DNA from: Leifsonia shinshuensis
GTDB taxonomy: Bacteria > Actinomycetota > Actinomycetes > Actinomycetales > Microbacteriaceae
NCBI RefSeq assembly: GCF_031456835.1
Contig: NZ_JAVDVK010000001.1
Coordinates: 2,232,001 to 2,296,000 of the forward strand
DNA length: 64,000 nt
Direction: 5' to 3'
Shown: positions 1-8,177 of the stretch, in pieces
Layout of the letters: every line of letters starts with the position of its first letter
Numbering within the stretch: position 1 is the first letter of the stretch
Notes under the pieces: model-generated
Told to the model about the DNA's origin: nothing
The model's database searches: none
Seen by the model: the letters and a program-made list of their open reading frames with translations, nothing else
Program-made: the position numbers and the translations under genes

Positions 1-594
1 GCCCTGCTCCCTGGGCGCCCGTTCGCCGGACCCGCCGCCCCCGTCACCCATCTCGGCAGCGTGGATGTGCTGCTCGAGACCATCGACGACGCGCCTCCCG
101 GAGCCGTGCTCGTCGTCGACAACGGCGGTCGCGACGACGAAGCCTGCGTCGGCGACCTGATGCTGCTGGAGGCGGCGACCGCCGGCCTCGCCGGCGCGGT
201 CATCTGGGGCCGGCACCGCGACACCGCGCAGCTGCGCGAGATCGGGCTGCCGGTGTTCAGCCGCGGCGCGCATCCCTTCGGCCCCCGCCGGGTGCCCCCG
301 GCCGGAACCGCGATGCGGTCGGCCTTCCTCGACGGGGTGACCGTCACCCCCGAGCACTGGATCGTCGCGGACGACGACGGCGTCCTCGTGCTGGCGGCCG
401 CAGACCGCGAGGCGCTGGTCGCGGAGGCGGCGCGCATCCAGTCGGTGGAGGGCGCCCAGGCCGAGCGGATGCGCGGCGGCTCGTCCCTGCGCGACCAGCT
501 CGACTTCGCCCGCTACCGCCGCGAGCAGGCCGCCGACCCGGCACTGACGCTGCGTCGCTACCTCGCCGAGAACGGCGGTGCGATCGAGACGTGA
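1..594 (+). CDS. RraA family protein (5' end outside window)
   Basis: The reading frame is open from base 1 to TGA at 592-594, so the N-terminus is missing. The visible part carries the RraA/HMG-aldolase signature: a DNGGRDDEACVGDLM stretch near visible residue 40, then a GAVIWGRHRD strand. Family members are trimeric proteins that either inhibit RNase E (RraA proper) or act as metal-dependent 4-hydroxy-4-methyl-2-oxoglutarate/oxaloacetate lyases. The conserved acidic and arginine residues needed by the lyases look present. Actinobacterial members are usually metabolic rather than RNase regulators, so an aldolase/decarboxylase role is the more likely inference; substrate cannot be read from sequence. 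Confidence 0.85.
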   Translation, partial: ALLPGRPFAGPAAPVTHLGSVDVLLETIDDAPPGAVLVVDNGGRDDEACVGDLMLLEAATAGLAGAVIWGRHRDTAQLREIGLPVFSRGAHPFGPRRVPPAGTAMRSAFLDGVTVTPEHWIVADDDGVLVLAAADREALVAEAARIQSVEGAQAERMRGGSSLRDQLDFARYRREQAADPALTLRRYLAENGGAIET

Positions 595-627
595 AATTTC
601 CCGCATCCACCGGGCGTTGAAGGGTCC

Positions 628-1554
628 ATGCCCGAACTGCTGCCCGCCGACTCCGCCATGGGGGCCGTGACCCTCCGCGTCGCCGACCTCGACGCCATGA
701 CCCGCTACTACCGGGACGCCGTCACGCTGACCGTGCTCGCGGCGGAGGGCGACCGCGTCATCCTCGGTCGCGGCGCCACACCGGCGGTCATCCTGGAGCA
801 CGCCCCCGAGCTGCGTCACGCGTCGCCCGGCGAGGCGGGGCTGTTCCACACCGCGATCGTCTTCGACACCCAGGAGGCGCTCGCCGCGGCCGTCTACTCG
901 GTCGCCCGCCGTGCGCCGGGAACCTTCACCGGCAGCGCCGACCACCTCGTGAGCACCGCGTTCTACTTCACCGACCCCGAGGGGAACGGCGTCGAGTTGT
1001 ACTGGGACCGCGACCGCAGCCTGTGGAGCTGGACCCACGGCCAGGTGGAGATGGCGACGCTCTACCTCGACCCGAACCGGTTCCTGACCGAGCACCTCAC
1101 CGAGCGCGGCGTCGCCCTGGCCGACGCCGGCGGGATCGATCCGTTCGGCGACGCCACGGTCGGGCACGTCCACCTGTCGGTCGGCGACGTGGAGTCGGCG
1201 CGCGCGTTCTACGTCGACCGGCTCGGCTTCGAGACCACGGCGAGCCTCGGTGGCAGCGCGCTGTTCGTGAGCGCCGGCGGCTACCACCACCACATGGCGA
1301 TGAACACGTGGAACAGCCGCGGCGCCGGTCCCCGTCGGCTCGCGCTCGGCCTCGGCGAGGTCGAGATCCGCGTGCCGTCGGCCGACTACCTCGGGGAGCT
1401 GAGCGAGCGGATGCGGCACTACGGCGTCGCCGCCCGCGACGATGGGCGGTCGGTCACGTTCGACGACCCATGGGCGAACGCCGTGCGGGTCGTCGCGGAG
1501 CCGGGAGCGCCCGCGCCGGCGGCCGGAGCCGCGGCGGAGACGCTCCCGGCCTGA
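628..1554 (+). CDS. VOC family two-domain dioxygenase-like protein (CatE type)
   Basis: 308 aa with two vicinal-oxygen-chelate modules (about residues 10-135 and 180-295). The first keeps a His (GLFHTAIVF) and Glu (GVELYWDRD) in metal-ligand positions; the second has VGHVHLSV and YHHHMAMNTW. Layout and length match the CatE/YfiE branch of glyoxalase/bleomycin-resistance/extradiol dioxygenase proteins. Such proteins open catechol-type rings or bind small organics; no catechol pathway lies nearby, so the substrate is unknown. ATG 628 is 33 bp after the RraA stop. It converges on the MFS gene, whose stop is only 2 bp away. Confidence 0.85.
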   Translation: MPELLPADSAMGAVTLRVADLDAMTRYYRDAVTLTVLAAEGDRVILGRGATPAVILEHAPELRHASPGEAGLFHTAIVFDTQEALAAAVYSVARRAPGTFTGSADHLVSTAFYFTDPEGNGVELYWDRDRSLWSWTHGQVEMATLYLDPNRFLTEHLTERGVALADAGGIDPFGDATVGHVHLSVGDVESARAFYVDRLGFETTASLGGSALFVSAGGYHHHMAMNTWNSRGAGPRRLALGLGEVEIRVPSADYLGELSERMRHYGVAARDDGRSVTFDDPWANAVRVVAEPGAPAPAAGAAAETLPA

Positions 1555-1555
1555 G

Positions 1556-3115
1556 TCAGTGCGCCGCGGGCAGCGGCGCGTCGCCGACCGGCGCCTCGTC
1601 CGCCGGCGCCTCGCCCAGGGCCGGCGTCCGGCTCGTGGCCAGGGACAGGCCCTGCGAGCGGCGACGGTAGAGCAGCGCCGACAGCACGGCGCCGAAGGCG
1701 AAGAACGCGGCGCCCCACCAGTACGCGGTCGCGTAGCTGTGCACGGCAGCATCCTGGATCACCGCGGGAGTCGGCGGCAGGTGCGAGGCCAGGTAGTCCG
1801 TCGCCGCGGTCGCGGCCAGCGTGTTCAGCAGCGCGGTGCCGATCGAGCCGCCGACCTGCTGGCTGGTGTTCACGAGCGCAGAGGCGACGCCCGCGAAGTG
1901 GCGGTCGACGCCGAGCGTGGCGGTCTGGATCGCCGCGGGCATGATCGAGCCCATCCCGGCGCCGAGGATCATCAGCGGCGGGAGGATGTCGGTGGCGTAG
2001 TTCGCGGTGACGCCGAGGTGCGTGAGGTACACCATCCCGGAGCCGGCGATGACCATGCCGATCGGCACCATGACCTTCGGCCCGAACCGCGGGACGAAGA
2101 CGTTCGTGGAGAACTGGGCGGCGATCACCAGCATCACGATCATCGGCAGGAAGGCGAGTCCGGTCTGGATGGGCGTGAACTTCAGCGTGGTCTGCAGGTA
2201 GTAGGTCACGAAGAGGAAGATGCCGAACATCCCGGAACCGGCGATCAGGATGGAGCTGTACGACGCGCCCCGGTTGCGGTCGAGCACGATGTGCAGCGGG
2301 AGCAGGGGATGCGCGGCGCGCCGCTGCCAGAGCACGAACACCACGAGGAGCAGGACGGCGGCGCCGAGGAAGCCCCAGGTGAGCGGCGAGTCCCAGCCGT
2401 CGGTCTCGGCGTTCGAGAAGCCGTAGACGAGCGAGAAGAGCGCGGCGGAGACGAGCAGCGTCCCCGGGACGTCGAGCCTCGGACGCGGGCCGGTGCGCTT
2501 CACCGAGGTGACGAACAGCGCGGCGCCGATGATCGCGATGATGGCGATCGGGACGTTGATATAGAGGTTCCAGCGCCAGTTGAACTGCTGCGTGAGCACA
2601 CCGCCGAGCAGCAGGCCGACGGCGCCGCCCGCCCCCGCGATCGCACCGAAGATGCCGAAGGCGCGGGCGCGTTCCTTCGGGATGGTGAAGGTGGTGGTCA
2701 GCACGGCCAGCGCGGTGGGGGCCAGCAGCGCGCCGAACGCGCCCTGCAGCGCGCGGGCGCCGACGAGCATCCCGAACGTCCCCGCCGCGCCGCCCAGCGC
2801 GGAGGCGCCGGCGAACCCGATGAGGCCGATGATGAACGCGCGCTTGCGGCCGATGAGGTCGGAGATGCGGCCGCCGAACAGCAGGAGGCTGCCGAAGGCG
2901 AGCGAGTAGGCGGTGACGATCCACTGGCGGTCGGCGTTTGAGAAGCCGAGGTCCTGCTGAGCGGACGGGAGGGCGATGTTCACGACGGTGGAGTCGAGCA
3001 CCACCATGAGCTGGGCGAGGGCGACGGTGACGAGTGTCCACCAGCGCCGGGAGTGCGGAACGGCGGTTCCGGACGGTTCGGGTGAGACCGCGGTGACGGA
3101 GGAAGTCGGCGACAT
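1556..3115 (-). CDS. MFS transporter, DHA2 (EmrB/QacA) drug-efflux family
   Basis: About 519 aa with 14 predicted membrane helices. MFS motif A is visible as GGRISDLIGRK after helix 2, and QLMVVLDSTVVNIALPS in helix 1 is typical of DHA2 drug:proton antiporters. I start it at the ATG whose complement is 3113-3115; an upstream in-frame ATG at 3193 would place the operator palindrome inside the gene. It is divergent from a TetR gene at 3217, with two palindromes between them, so it is very probably the export pump repressed by that TetR. Substrate unknown. Confidence 0.92.
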   Translation of the reverse strand: MSPTSSVTAVSPEPSGTAVPHSRRWWTLVTVALAQLMVVLDSTVVNIALPSAQQDLGFSNADRQWIVTAYSLAFGSLLLFGGRISDLIGRKRAFIIGLIGFAGASALGGAAGTFGMLVGARALQGAFGALLAPTALAVLTTTFTIPKERARAFGIFGAIAGAGGAVGLLLGGVLTQQFNWRWNLYINVPIAIIAIIGAALFVTSVKRTGPRPRLDVPGTLLVSAALFSLVYGFSNAETDGWDSPLTWGFLGAAVLLLVVFVLWQRRAAHPLLPLHIVLDRNRGASYSSILIAGSGMFGIFLFVTYYLQTTLKFTPIQTGLAFLPMIVMLVIAAQFSTNVFVPRFGPKVMVPIGMVIAGSGMVYLTHLGVTANYATDILPPLMILGAGMGSIMPAAIQTATLGVDRHFAGVASALVNTSQQVGGSIGTALLNTLAATAATDYLASHLPPTPAVIQDAAVHSYATAYWWGAAFFAFGAVLSALLYRRRSQGLSLATSRTPALGEAPADEAPVGDAPLPAAH

Positions 3116-3130
3116 GAGCGCCAGCATATA

Positions 3131-3148
3131 CGAAACTGGCGAGTTTCG
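3131..3148. promoter_or_regulatory. Palindromic operator candidate (MFS/TetR divergent region)
   Basis: A perfect inverted repeat with 7-bp arms, CGAAACT-GGCG-AGTTTCG, lies 16 bp upstream of the MFS start in the divergent intergenic region. Size and location are typical of a TetR-family operator; assignment to the TetR at 3217 is inference. Confidence 0.65.
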
Positions 3149-3180
3149 GATCTCCCGAGTTCTAAAATTAACCTTACAAT

Positions 3181-3203
3181 GGTCTGGATGCATCGACCAG
3201 ACC
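3181..3203. promoter_or_regulatory. Second palindrome upstream of the TetR gene
   Basis: Inverted repeat GGTCTGG-(9 nt)-CCAGACC, ending 13 bp before the TetR start and close to its ribosome-binding site (GAAGGAG, about 3205-3211). It could be an autoregulatory site; it differs in sequence from the palindrome at 3131-3148, so the two need not bind the same protein. Confidence 0.4.
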
Positions 3204-3216
3204 TGAAGGAGCCGCG

Positions 3217-3834
3217 ATGACGCAGCTCGACACCGACGGCGCAGCCCCCCGCCTGGGCCGCCGGCGAGACCACACGCGCGACGCCGACATCCTCGACGCC
3301 GCGCTCGAGGTGCTCGCCGAGACCGGCTACGACGGGATGACGATCGACATGGTCGCGGCCCGGGCGAAGGCCGGCAAGGCGACGGTCTACCGGCGCTGGG
3401 CGTCCAAGGGCGACCTCGTCGTCGACGCGATCGCGTGCATGAAGAAGAACGACATCGACCTCGAGCACCTTCCCGACACCGGCACCCTGCGCGGGGACCT
3501 CGTCGCGATGATCCGCCCGCACGCCATCCAGGACGGCGAGAAGAAACTCCAGGTGATGGCCGGCATCACGTCGATGCTGGCCCGCGACCCGCAGCTGGTC
3601 GACGCCGTCACCGCCGCGATCGTCGAGCCGCGCGCGTCCCTCAACCGGCTCTTCATGCGCCGCGCGATCGAGCGCGGCGAGATCCCGGCGGACACGGACG
3701 TGGACACGCTGGCCCTGATCGTGCCCTCGATGACGGCGTACCGCGTCCTCATCCTGCAGAAGCCGGTGGACCGCGAGTTCCTGCTGTCGCTGATCGACGG
3801 GGTGCTGCTGCCCGCGGTGGGGCTGAAGCCGTAG
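3217..3834 (+). CDS. TetR/AcrR family transcriptional regulator
   Basis: 205 aa. An N-terminal helix-turn-helix (about residues 18-65, with GYDGMTIDMVAARAKAGKAT and VYRRWASKGDLV) is the standard TetR DNA-binding domain; the C-terminal part resembles the TetR_C_16/AcrR ligand-binding fold. Start ATG 3217 has a good GAAGGAG ribosome site. It is divergent from the DHA2 exporter with 101 bp between starts, the classic repressor-pump arrangement. Inducer unknown. Confidence 0.93.
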   Translation: MTQLDTDGAAPRLGRRRDHTRDADILDAALEVLAETGYDGMTIDMVAARAKAGKATVYRRWASKGDLVVDAIACMKKNDIDLEHLPDTGTLRGDLVAMIRPHAIQDGEKKLQVMAGITSMLARDPQLVDAVTAAIVEPRASLNRLFMRRAIERGEIPADTDVDTLALIVPSMTAYRVLILQKPVDREFLLSLIDGVLLPAVGLKP

Positions 3835-3898
3835 GTCGCGCGCGGGCGGCGCGGTCGCGCCGCGGTGCGCCGCCGCCGCTGCCGCCGCTCTCTGCGAC

Positions 3899-4061
3899 AT
3901 TCGGCACGAATCGTCGCAGCGCGCTTCCGCATCATTCGGCACGAATCGTCGCCCCGCGGCGGCCTTTCGCAATATTCGGCACGAATAGTCAGCGCACGCT
4001 CTCGCAACATTCGGCACGAATAGTCCCTTCGCGGCGCGCTCGCGCCGCATTCGGCACGAAT
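3899..4061. repeat. Palindromic repeat array, version A (five ATTCG-GCA-CGAAT copies)
   Basis: Five identical 13-bp palindromes start at 3899, 3934, 3974, 4009 and 4049. Each has ATTCG and CGAAT arms around GCA. Start-to-start spacing alternates 35, 40, 35, 40 bp. The left flanks share a loose GCTYTCGC-like segment and the right flanks read NGTC. The array sits between the TetR gene and the convergent MFS gene, where no coding is expected; the frames through it give only low-complexity peptides. Confidence 0.85.
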
Positions 4062-4082
4062 GGTCGCGCGTGACGTTGGAAG

Positions 4083-4297
4083 ATTTGGCACAAATCGTGG
4101 TTATGGGGGGCGCTTTCCCTACATTTGGCACAAATCGTGGGGCCGGTGGCGGTGCCCAGGATGCTCGGAGCAGCACACCCCTGAGCGTGCGGCGCGGCGG
4201 GAGCGTAGCGCGATTTGGCACAAATCGTGGTTATGGGGCGCGCTTTCCCTGGATTTGGCACAAATCGCGGGGCGCTTTCCCTACATTTGGCACAAAT
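4083..4297. repeat. Palindromic repeat array, version B (five ATTTG-GCA-CAAAT copies)
   Basis: Five identical 13-bp palindromes start at 4083, 4123, 4213, 4253 and 4285. They differ from version A by a paired change in both arms (C to T on the left, G to A on the right), so the palindrome is kept. Right flanks read CGTGG (CGCGG in one copy); several left flanks read GCGCTTTCCCT. The block after copy 4123 (GGCCGG to a degenerate hairpin near 4170-4195) resembles the block after copy 4285 that ends in the 4335-4367 hairpin, suggesting a segmental duplication. Confidence 0.85.
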
Positions 4298-4334
4298 CGT
4301 GGGTGCCGGCGGCGTCGCGCGGGGCCGGGATGCG

Positions 4335-4367
4335 CAGAGCGCCGCACCCTGAGGGTGCGGCGCTCTG
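4335..4367. terminator. Strong hairpin, terminator between convergent TetR and MFS genes
   Basis: A perfect 15-bp GC-rich stem (CAGAGCGCCGCACCC paired with its complement) with a TGA loop, 19 bp beyond the stop of the minus-strand MFS gene. There is no U-run, as is usual in high-GC actinobacteria; it probably ends transcription from both sides. Confidence 0.7.
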
Positions 4368-4385
4368 TCGTGCGCGAGACGAGGG

Positions 4386-6158
4386 TCAGTCGGTGACCGG
4401 CGCGGCGTGGATGCCGTGGGGCGGTTCCTCGCCGGGGGCGACGTCCGTCGCGGGCGGGACGGGGGCGGCGTGCGAGCCGCGCGGCGTCGCATCCACGGGG
4501 ACCGGTGCCGCGTGCGCACCGTGCGTCGGCCCGGTCGCCTCGTCGGCCGTGCTCGCAGCGCCGGACTGCACCGCGCCGACCCCGGCCGGCTCGGCCGCGC
4601 CGGCACCCGCACCAGCGGCACCAGCACCGGCCGTACCAGCACCCGCGCCAGCGGCACCCGCACCCGCACCCGCACCCGCCGGCGCTCCGGCGCCCCAGGC
4701 GCGCGGCTTCGGGCGCTCCCACCAGATCACGATCAGCGCGCCGAGGAAGGCGACCGCCGCGGGGAGCAGCAGCGCCTCCGACATCGCCTGCGTGAAGCCG
4801 GCGTGCAGGAACTGCGGCAGCTCGGTGCCCGAGGTCGCCGCGCCGGCGTTGGCCGCCCCGCCCGGCGCCTTGGGCAGGTCGACGGCGAGCCGGCTCTCGA
4901 TCAGGGCGGCGATCGAGGCGCTTCCGAGCACCGCGCCGATCTGGCGCGTCGTGTTGAAGACGCCCGAGCCGGCGCCCGCCTGGTTCATCGGCAGGTTGCG
5001 CGTCGCCGTGGTGGAGATCGGTCCCCACACGCCCGACATCGCGATGCCCAGCAGCGAGCTCGGGATGAGCAGCAGCCAGATGTTGACGTCCGGCGACAGC
5101 ATCCGCGAGTACAGGAACAGCGAGAAGGAGAACAGCACCAGCGCGGGCGTGGTGATGTTGCGCGGGTTCACCCGGTCGATCAGGCGGCCGACGAACGGGG
5201 CCAGCACACCGGACAGCACGGCCGTGGGGGCGAGCATCAGCGCCGACTCGGTCGGGGTCAGTCCCCGGACGGTCTGGAAGTAGAACACGAGCGGCAGCGC
5301 CATGCAGGTCACCGCGAAGCCGACGGTCGTGATGGCGCCGTTCGCGAGCGAGAAGTTGCGGTCGCGGAATAGCGGCAGCGGGAGCAGCGGCTCCTTCTTG
5401 TTGACGGCCTGCCAGACGATGAAGGCGGCGAGCACGACGATCCCCGAGATGATCAGGCCCCACACCGAGATCGGTCCCCAGATGACGCCCCAGTCGTAGG
5501 TGCCGCCCTCCTGGATGCCGAACACCAGCAGGAACATGCCGACAGCCGAGAGGACCACGCCGAGGATGTCGAAGCTGTGGGTGTGCGTCGGCAGCTTGGG
5601 CACGAGCCGCACCGCGAGGATGAACGCGACGATGCCGACCGGCACGTTGATGAAGAAGATCCACTCCCAGCCGAGGGTGTCGACGAGGATGCCGCCGAGC
5701 AGCGGGCCGACCAGCGTCGCCACACCGGCGACCGCGCCCCAGAGGCCCATGGCCGCACCACGGCGGTCCGGCGGGAAGATCCGCGTGATGACCGCCATCG
5801 TCTGCGGCGTCATGAGCGCCGCACCGAGGCCCTGCACGACGCGGGCCGCGATCAGGATGCCGATGTGCCCGGCGAACCCGCACCAGGCGGAGGCGCCCGT
5901 GAAGACCACAAGGCCGATCAGGTAGATGTTCTTCGGCCCGAAGCGGTCGCCGAGACGACCGGTGATGAGCAGCGGCACGGCATAGGCGAGCAGGTAGGCG
6001 CTCGTCACCCAGATGACGGCGTTGTAGTCGGTCCCGAGGTCGAGACCCTTCATGATCGACGGGTTGGCGACCGACACGATGGTGGTGTCGATCAGGATCA
6101 TGAAGAACCCGATGACCAGCGCCCAGAGGGCAGGCCACGGCTTCAGTACGCGTTCCAT
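4386..6158 (-). CDS. MFS transporter, DHA2 family, with Ala/Gly/His-rich C-terminal tail
   Basis: 590 aa from the ATG complementary to 6156-6158 (MERVLKPWPALWALV). Fourteen helices fill residues 10-500; motif A appears as GRLGDRFGPK and helix 1 has MILIDTTIVSVANPS, as in EmrB/QacA exporters. After the last helix and WWERPKPRAWG, a tail of about 85 residues is almost only Ala/Gly/Pro and contains three HAAPV units. The tail matches GGCACC-type DNA repeats near 4596-4686 and probably arose by slippage. The PadR gene is 31 bp upstream on the same strand, so the two form an operon and the pump is probably PadR-controlled. Confidence 0.9.
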   Translation of the reverse strand: MERVLKPWPALWALVIGFFMILIDTTIVSVANPSIMKGLDLGTDYNAVIWVTSAYLLAYAVPLLITGRLGDRFGPKNIYLIGLVVFTGASAWCGFAGHIGILIAARVVQGLGAALMTPQTMAVITRIFPPDRRGAAMGLWGAVAGVATLVGPLLGGILVDTLGWEWIFFINVPVGIVAFILAVRLVPKLPTHTHSFDILGVVLSAVGMFLLVFGIQEGGTYDWGVIWGPISVWGLIISGIVVLAAFIVWQAVNKKEPLLPLPLFRDRNFSLANGAITTVGFAVTCMALPLVFYFQTVRGLTPTESALMLAPTAVLSGVLAPFVGRLIDRVNPRNITTPALVLFSFSLFLYSRMLSPDVNIWLLLIPSSLLGIAMSGVWGPISTTATRNLPMNQAGAGSGVFNTTRQIGAVLGSASIAALIESRLAVDLPKAPGGAANAGAATSGTELPQFLHAGFTQAMSEALLLPAAVAFLGALIVIWWERPKPRAWGAGAPAGAGAGAGAAGAGAGTAGAGAAGAGAGAAEPAGVGAVQSGAASTADEATGPTHGAHAAPVPVDATPRGSHAAPVPPATDVAPGEEPPHGIHAAPVTD

Positions 6159-6189
6159 GTCACGTTCTTCCTGTTGAGAGCGGTGTCGC

Positions 6190-6768
6190 TCAGTGCTTCT
6201 CCTCGACCCAGGAGATCGCTCCCGACTCGAGGTCGTCGATGAGGGCTTCGAGCGTGGCCACATCGGCCTCCGCCATCGCGCGCTGATAGCGCACATCCAC
6301 CCAGTACATCGCCGGGACGGACTTGGCCCGAATCGTTCGGATCCCCTCGTCGTAGGCGGCGATGTCGGCCCGGATGAGTCCGATGCGCTTGCGGAGCAGC
6401 GCGACAACGGAGCCGACCGGCAGGTTGTGCGCCTCCCCCAGCGCGAGGGGGAACTCCGGGTACTCGTTCACGGGCGTGCCGATGATCTCGGCGATGCGCT
6501 CACCCAGGGCGAGCGTGCCCTCCTCGGTGATCGCGTAGGTGGTGCGCTCGGGCCGGTTGCCTTCGCGCTCGGTGCCGGTCACCCGCACCAGGCCGTGCCG
6601 CGCCAGGCGGTCGACCGTGTGGTAGAGCGAGCCGGGCCGCACCTTCACCAGGCGGTCCTCGGAGCGGAGCATGAGGGTCTGGTACATCTCGTACGGATGC
6701 GACGGACCTTCGGCCAGCAGCGCGAGGGCGGCGACCGCGAGAGGGGTGAGGATGCGTGATTCAGCCAT
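6190..6768 (-). CDS. PadR family transcriptional regulator
   Basis: 192 aa from the ATG complementary to 6766-6768 (MAESRILTPLAVAALALLAE). Residues 10-90 form the PadR winged helix (HPYEMYQTLMLR, RPGSLYHTVDRLARHGLV, then a TYAITEEG wing); the C-terminal half is the helical Vir-type dimerisation region. PadR proteins repress transporter or detoxification genes and release on ligand binding. It lies just upstream of the exporter at 4386-6158, and a palindrome at 6786-6801 is well placed for autoregulation. Confidence 0.92.
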   Translation of the reverse strand: MAESRILTPLAVAALALLAEGPSHPYEMYQTLMLRSEDRLVKVRPGSLYHTVDRLARHGLVRVTGTEREGNRPERTTYAITEEGTLALGERIAEIIGTPVNEYPEFPLALGEAHNLPVGSVVALLRKRIGLIRADIAAYDEGIRTIRAKSVPAMYWVDVRYQRAMAEADVATLEALIDDLESGAISWVEEKH

Positions 6769-6785
6769 GAGTGTTCCGGTTTGAT

Positions 6786-6801
6786 TATTCCAGAAGGAAT
6801 A
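6786..6801. promoter_or_regulatory. PadR operator candidate
   Basis: Perfect inverted repeat TATTCC-AGAA-GGAATA, 17 bp upstream of the padR-like start, in the AT-richest part of this intergenic region. It probably overlaps the promoter of the padR-exporter operon. Confidence 0.6.
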
Positions 6802-6871
6802 TACCGCTCCGACCAACGCAGGTCAACCGATCTCCGCATCCTGCCGCTACGCTGCCTCGTGGAGGTGCGCG

Positions 6872-7009
6872 ATGACCAAACACCGACGCGAACGCGAGGC
6901 AGAAGCGCTGGAGTCCGAGGAGGCCGAGGCAGCGATCCGGGCGACCGAGACCGACGACACCTTCGTCGACGCGGACGAGGCGCTCGAAGCGGACGAAGAG
7001 CGGGACTGA
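6872..7009 (+). CDS. Small highly acidic protein (45 aa)
   Basis: ATG 6872 to TGA 7007-7009 encodes 45 residues: MTKHRREREAEALESEEAEA, then a run dominated by Glu, Asp and Ala. A GGAGG ribosome site lies 6 bp before the start (6861-6865), and the stop is 4 bp before the carbonic anhydrase start, so they are likely co-transcribed. No domain was recognised. The basic N-terminus followed by an acidic helix-prone body suggests a protein-interaction or structural role, but this is a guess. Confidence 0.5.
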   Translation: MTKHRREREAEALESEEAEAAIRATETDDTFVDADEALEADEERD

Positions 7010-7013
7010 CCGG

Positions 7014-7532
7014 ATGCTCTACGCGCTGCCCGGCGACCGGGCTCCGCAGGTGGACGCCGACGCCTGGGTGGCGCCCGGAGCGACCCTGGTCGGGGCGGTC
7101 ACGCTCGAGCCCGGGGCGAGCGTCTGGTACGGAGCGGTGGTGCGGGCGGACAACGCGCCGATCCGCATCGGCCGCGACTCCAACCTGCAGGACAATGTCT
7201 CCGCGCACGTCGACCCCGGCTTCCCGCTGACCGTCGGCGAGCGGGTCTCGGTCGGGCACAACGCCGTGCTGCACGGGTGCACGATCGAGGACGACGTCCT
7301 GGTCGGGATGAGCGCGACCGTGATGAACGGAGCGACGGTCGGCAGCGGCTCGCTCATCGCCGCGGGGGCCGTCGTCACGCAGGGCGCGGTCATCCCGCCG
7401 CGGTCACTCGTGGCGGGCGTCCCCGCGAAGGTGCGGCGCGAGCTCACCGACGACGAGCTGGACGGCATCCGCCGGAACGCCGCCGTGTACCTCGACAAGA
7501 CGGCGGAGCACCGGGACGCTCAGGCGCTCTAG
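7014..7532 (+). CDS. Gamma-carbonic anhydrase family protein (left-handed beta-helix)
   Basis: 172 aa, the usual length of the YrdA/PaaY/CaiE branch. Hexapeptide repeats form the beta-helix (GATLVGAVTLEPGASVWYGA, RADNAPIRIGRDSNLQDNV). Three metal-ligand histidines are in place: HVDPGFP, then GHNAVLHGCTIED with two. Members are trimeric zinc or iron proteins; some hydrate CO2, others bind CoA thioesters. Start ATG 7014 follows the small acidic gene by 4 bp. Confidence 0.9.
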   Translation: MLYALPGDRAPQVDADAWVAPGATLVGAVTLEPGASVWYGAVVRADNAPIRIGRDSNLQDNVSAHVDPGFPLTVGERVSVGHNAVLHGCTIEDDVLVGMSATVMNGATVGSGSLIAAGAVVTQGAVIPPRSLVAGVPAKVRRELTDDELDGIRRNAAVYLDKTAEHRDAQAL

Positions 7533-7565
7533 CCGGGCACCGCGACCTTGCGCTGCGACCGGTCG

Positions 7566-8168
7566 TCAGCCGTCGAGCATCGCCCGGTTGAGGGCGAGCA
7601 ACTGCTCCGTGAACATGCGGGCGCCCCCCTGCGCGGGGTGCCGCACCGCGGGCGCTTCGATCCCCGCCTCGGCGAGCGCACCCTGCGCCTTGCGCCCTAC
7701 GGCGACGATGGTCTCGATGCCGAGCGCGCGGATCAGCTCCTCGGCCACCGGGGCGCCGGCGCGCACCTCGGACGAGCGCGGGGTCCGATTGGTCAGCGGC
7801 CGTCCCGCGACGAACGGATGGTGCGGGTACACCGGCCAGGAGAGCGGGAGCGGACCGCGCCAGGCGCTCATCTTCTCCCAGAAGACGCGGCTCGACGCCT
7901 CCCAGGGCGCCTGCGGCTGAGCCGGCAGCTCGAGCCCCGGCAGCACGCCGGCATCCACCTCGCGCACCGAGGTGAAGGGCACGCCGGTGACGGTCATCCC
8001 GCGCCAGCCGGGAGCCTCGCCGAGCAGCAGGATGGGCGCGTGCGGCGTCTCCAGGTAGCGGCGCAGGTTGCGTTCGCGGAGCCGGCCGAGCTCGTCGAAG
8101 CCGAACAGCAGCTCGGCGTCGTCCGGGGCCGGGACCTCCCGGATCAGGTCGAAGAAGCGGTCGAGCAT
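7566..8168 (-). CDS. Uracil-DNA glycosylase-like protein
   Basis: 200 aa. GEAPGWRGMTVTGVPFTS (about residues 51-68) matches the first conserved loop of UDG-superfamily proteins, where the water-activating residue and the uracil-shielding aromatic lie, and RHPAQGGA near the C-terminus occupies the position of the HPS leucine-loop motif. No Fe-S cysteine set is seen, so it is not a typical family-4 enzyme. It may excise uracil or another damaged base; classification below superfamily level is uncertain. It is convergent with the carbonic anhydrase gene. Confidence 0.7.
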   Translation of the reverse strand: MLDRFFDLIREVPAPDDAELLFGFDELGRLRERNLRRYLETPHAPILLLGEAPGWRGMTVTGVPFTSVREVDAGVLPGLELPAQPQAPWEASSRVFWEKMSAWRGPLPLSWPVYPHHPFVAGRPLTNRTPRSSEVRAGAPVAEELIRALGIETIVAVGRKAQGALAEAGIEAPAVRHPAQGGARMFTEQLLALNRAMLDG

Positions 8169-8177
8169 CCACCCAGG

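Noticed and set aside
1419..2941. Long opposite-strand frames of 500 codons or more inside MFS, pur, Rhs and other genes
   Set aside because: High-GC shadow frames rich in Arg/Ala/Gly without motifs; the opposing frames carry clear domains.
3899..4297. CRISPR array
   Set aside because: Repeats are only 13 bp, spacers are partly similar to each other, two repeat versions exist, and no cas genes are near.
3840..4675. Open frames through the palindrome array on both strands (Cys/Arg-rich repeats such as ICAK and IRAEC units)
   Set aside because: They merely translate the 13-bp palindromes and spacers, have no ribosome sites and change frame between copies; treated as non-coding repeat.
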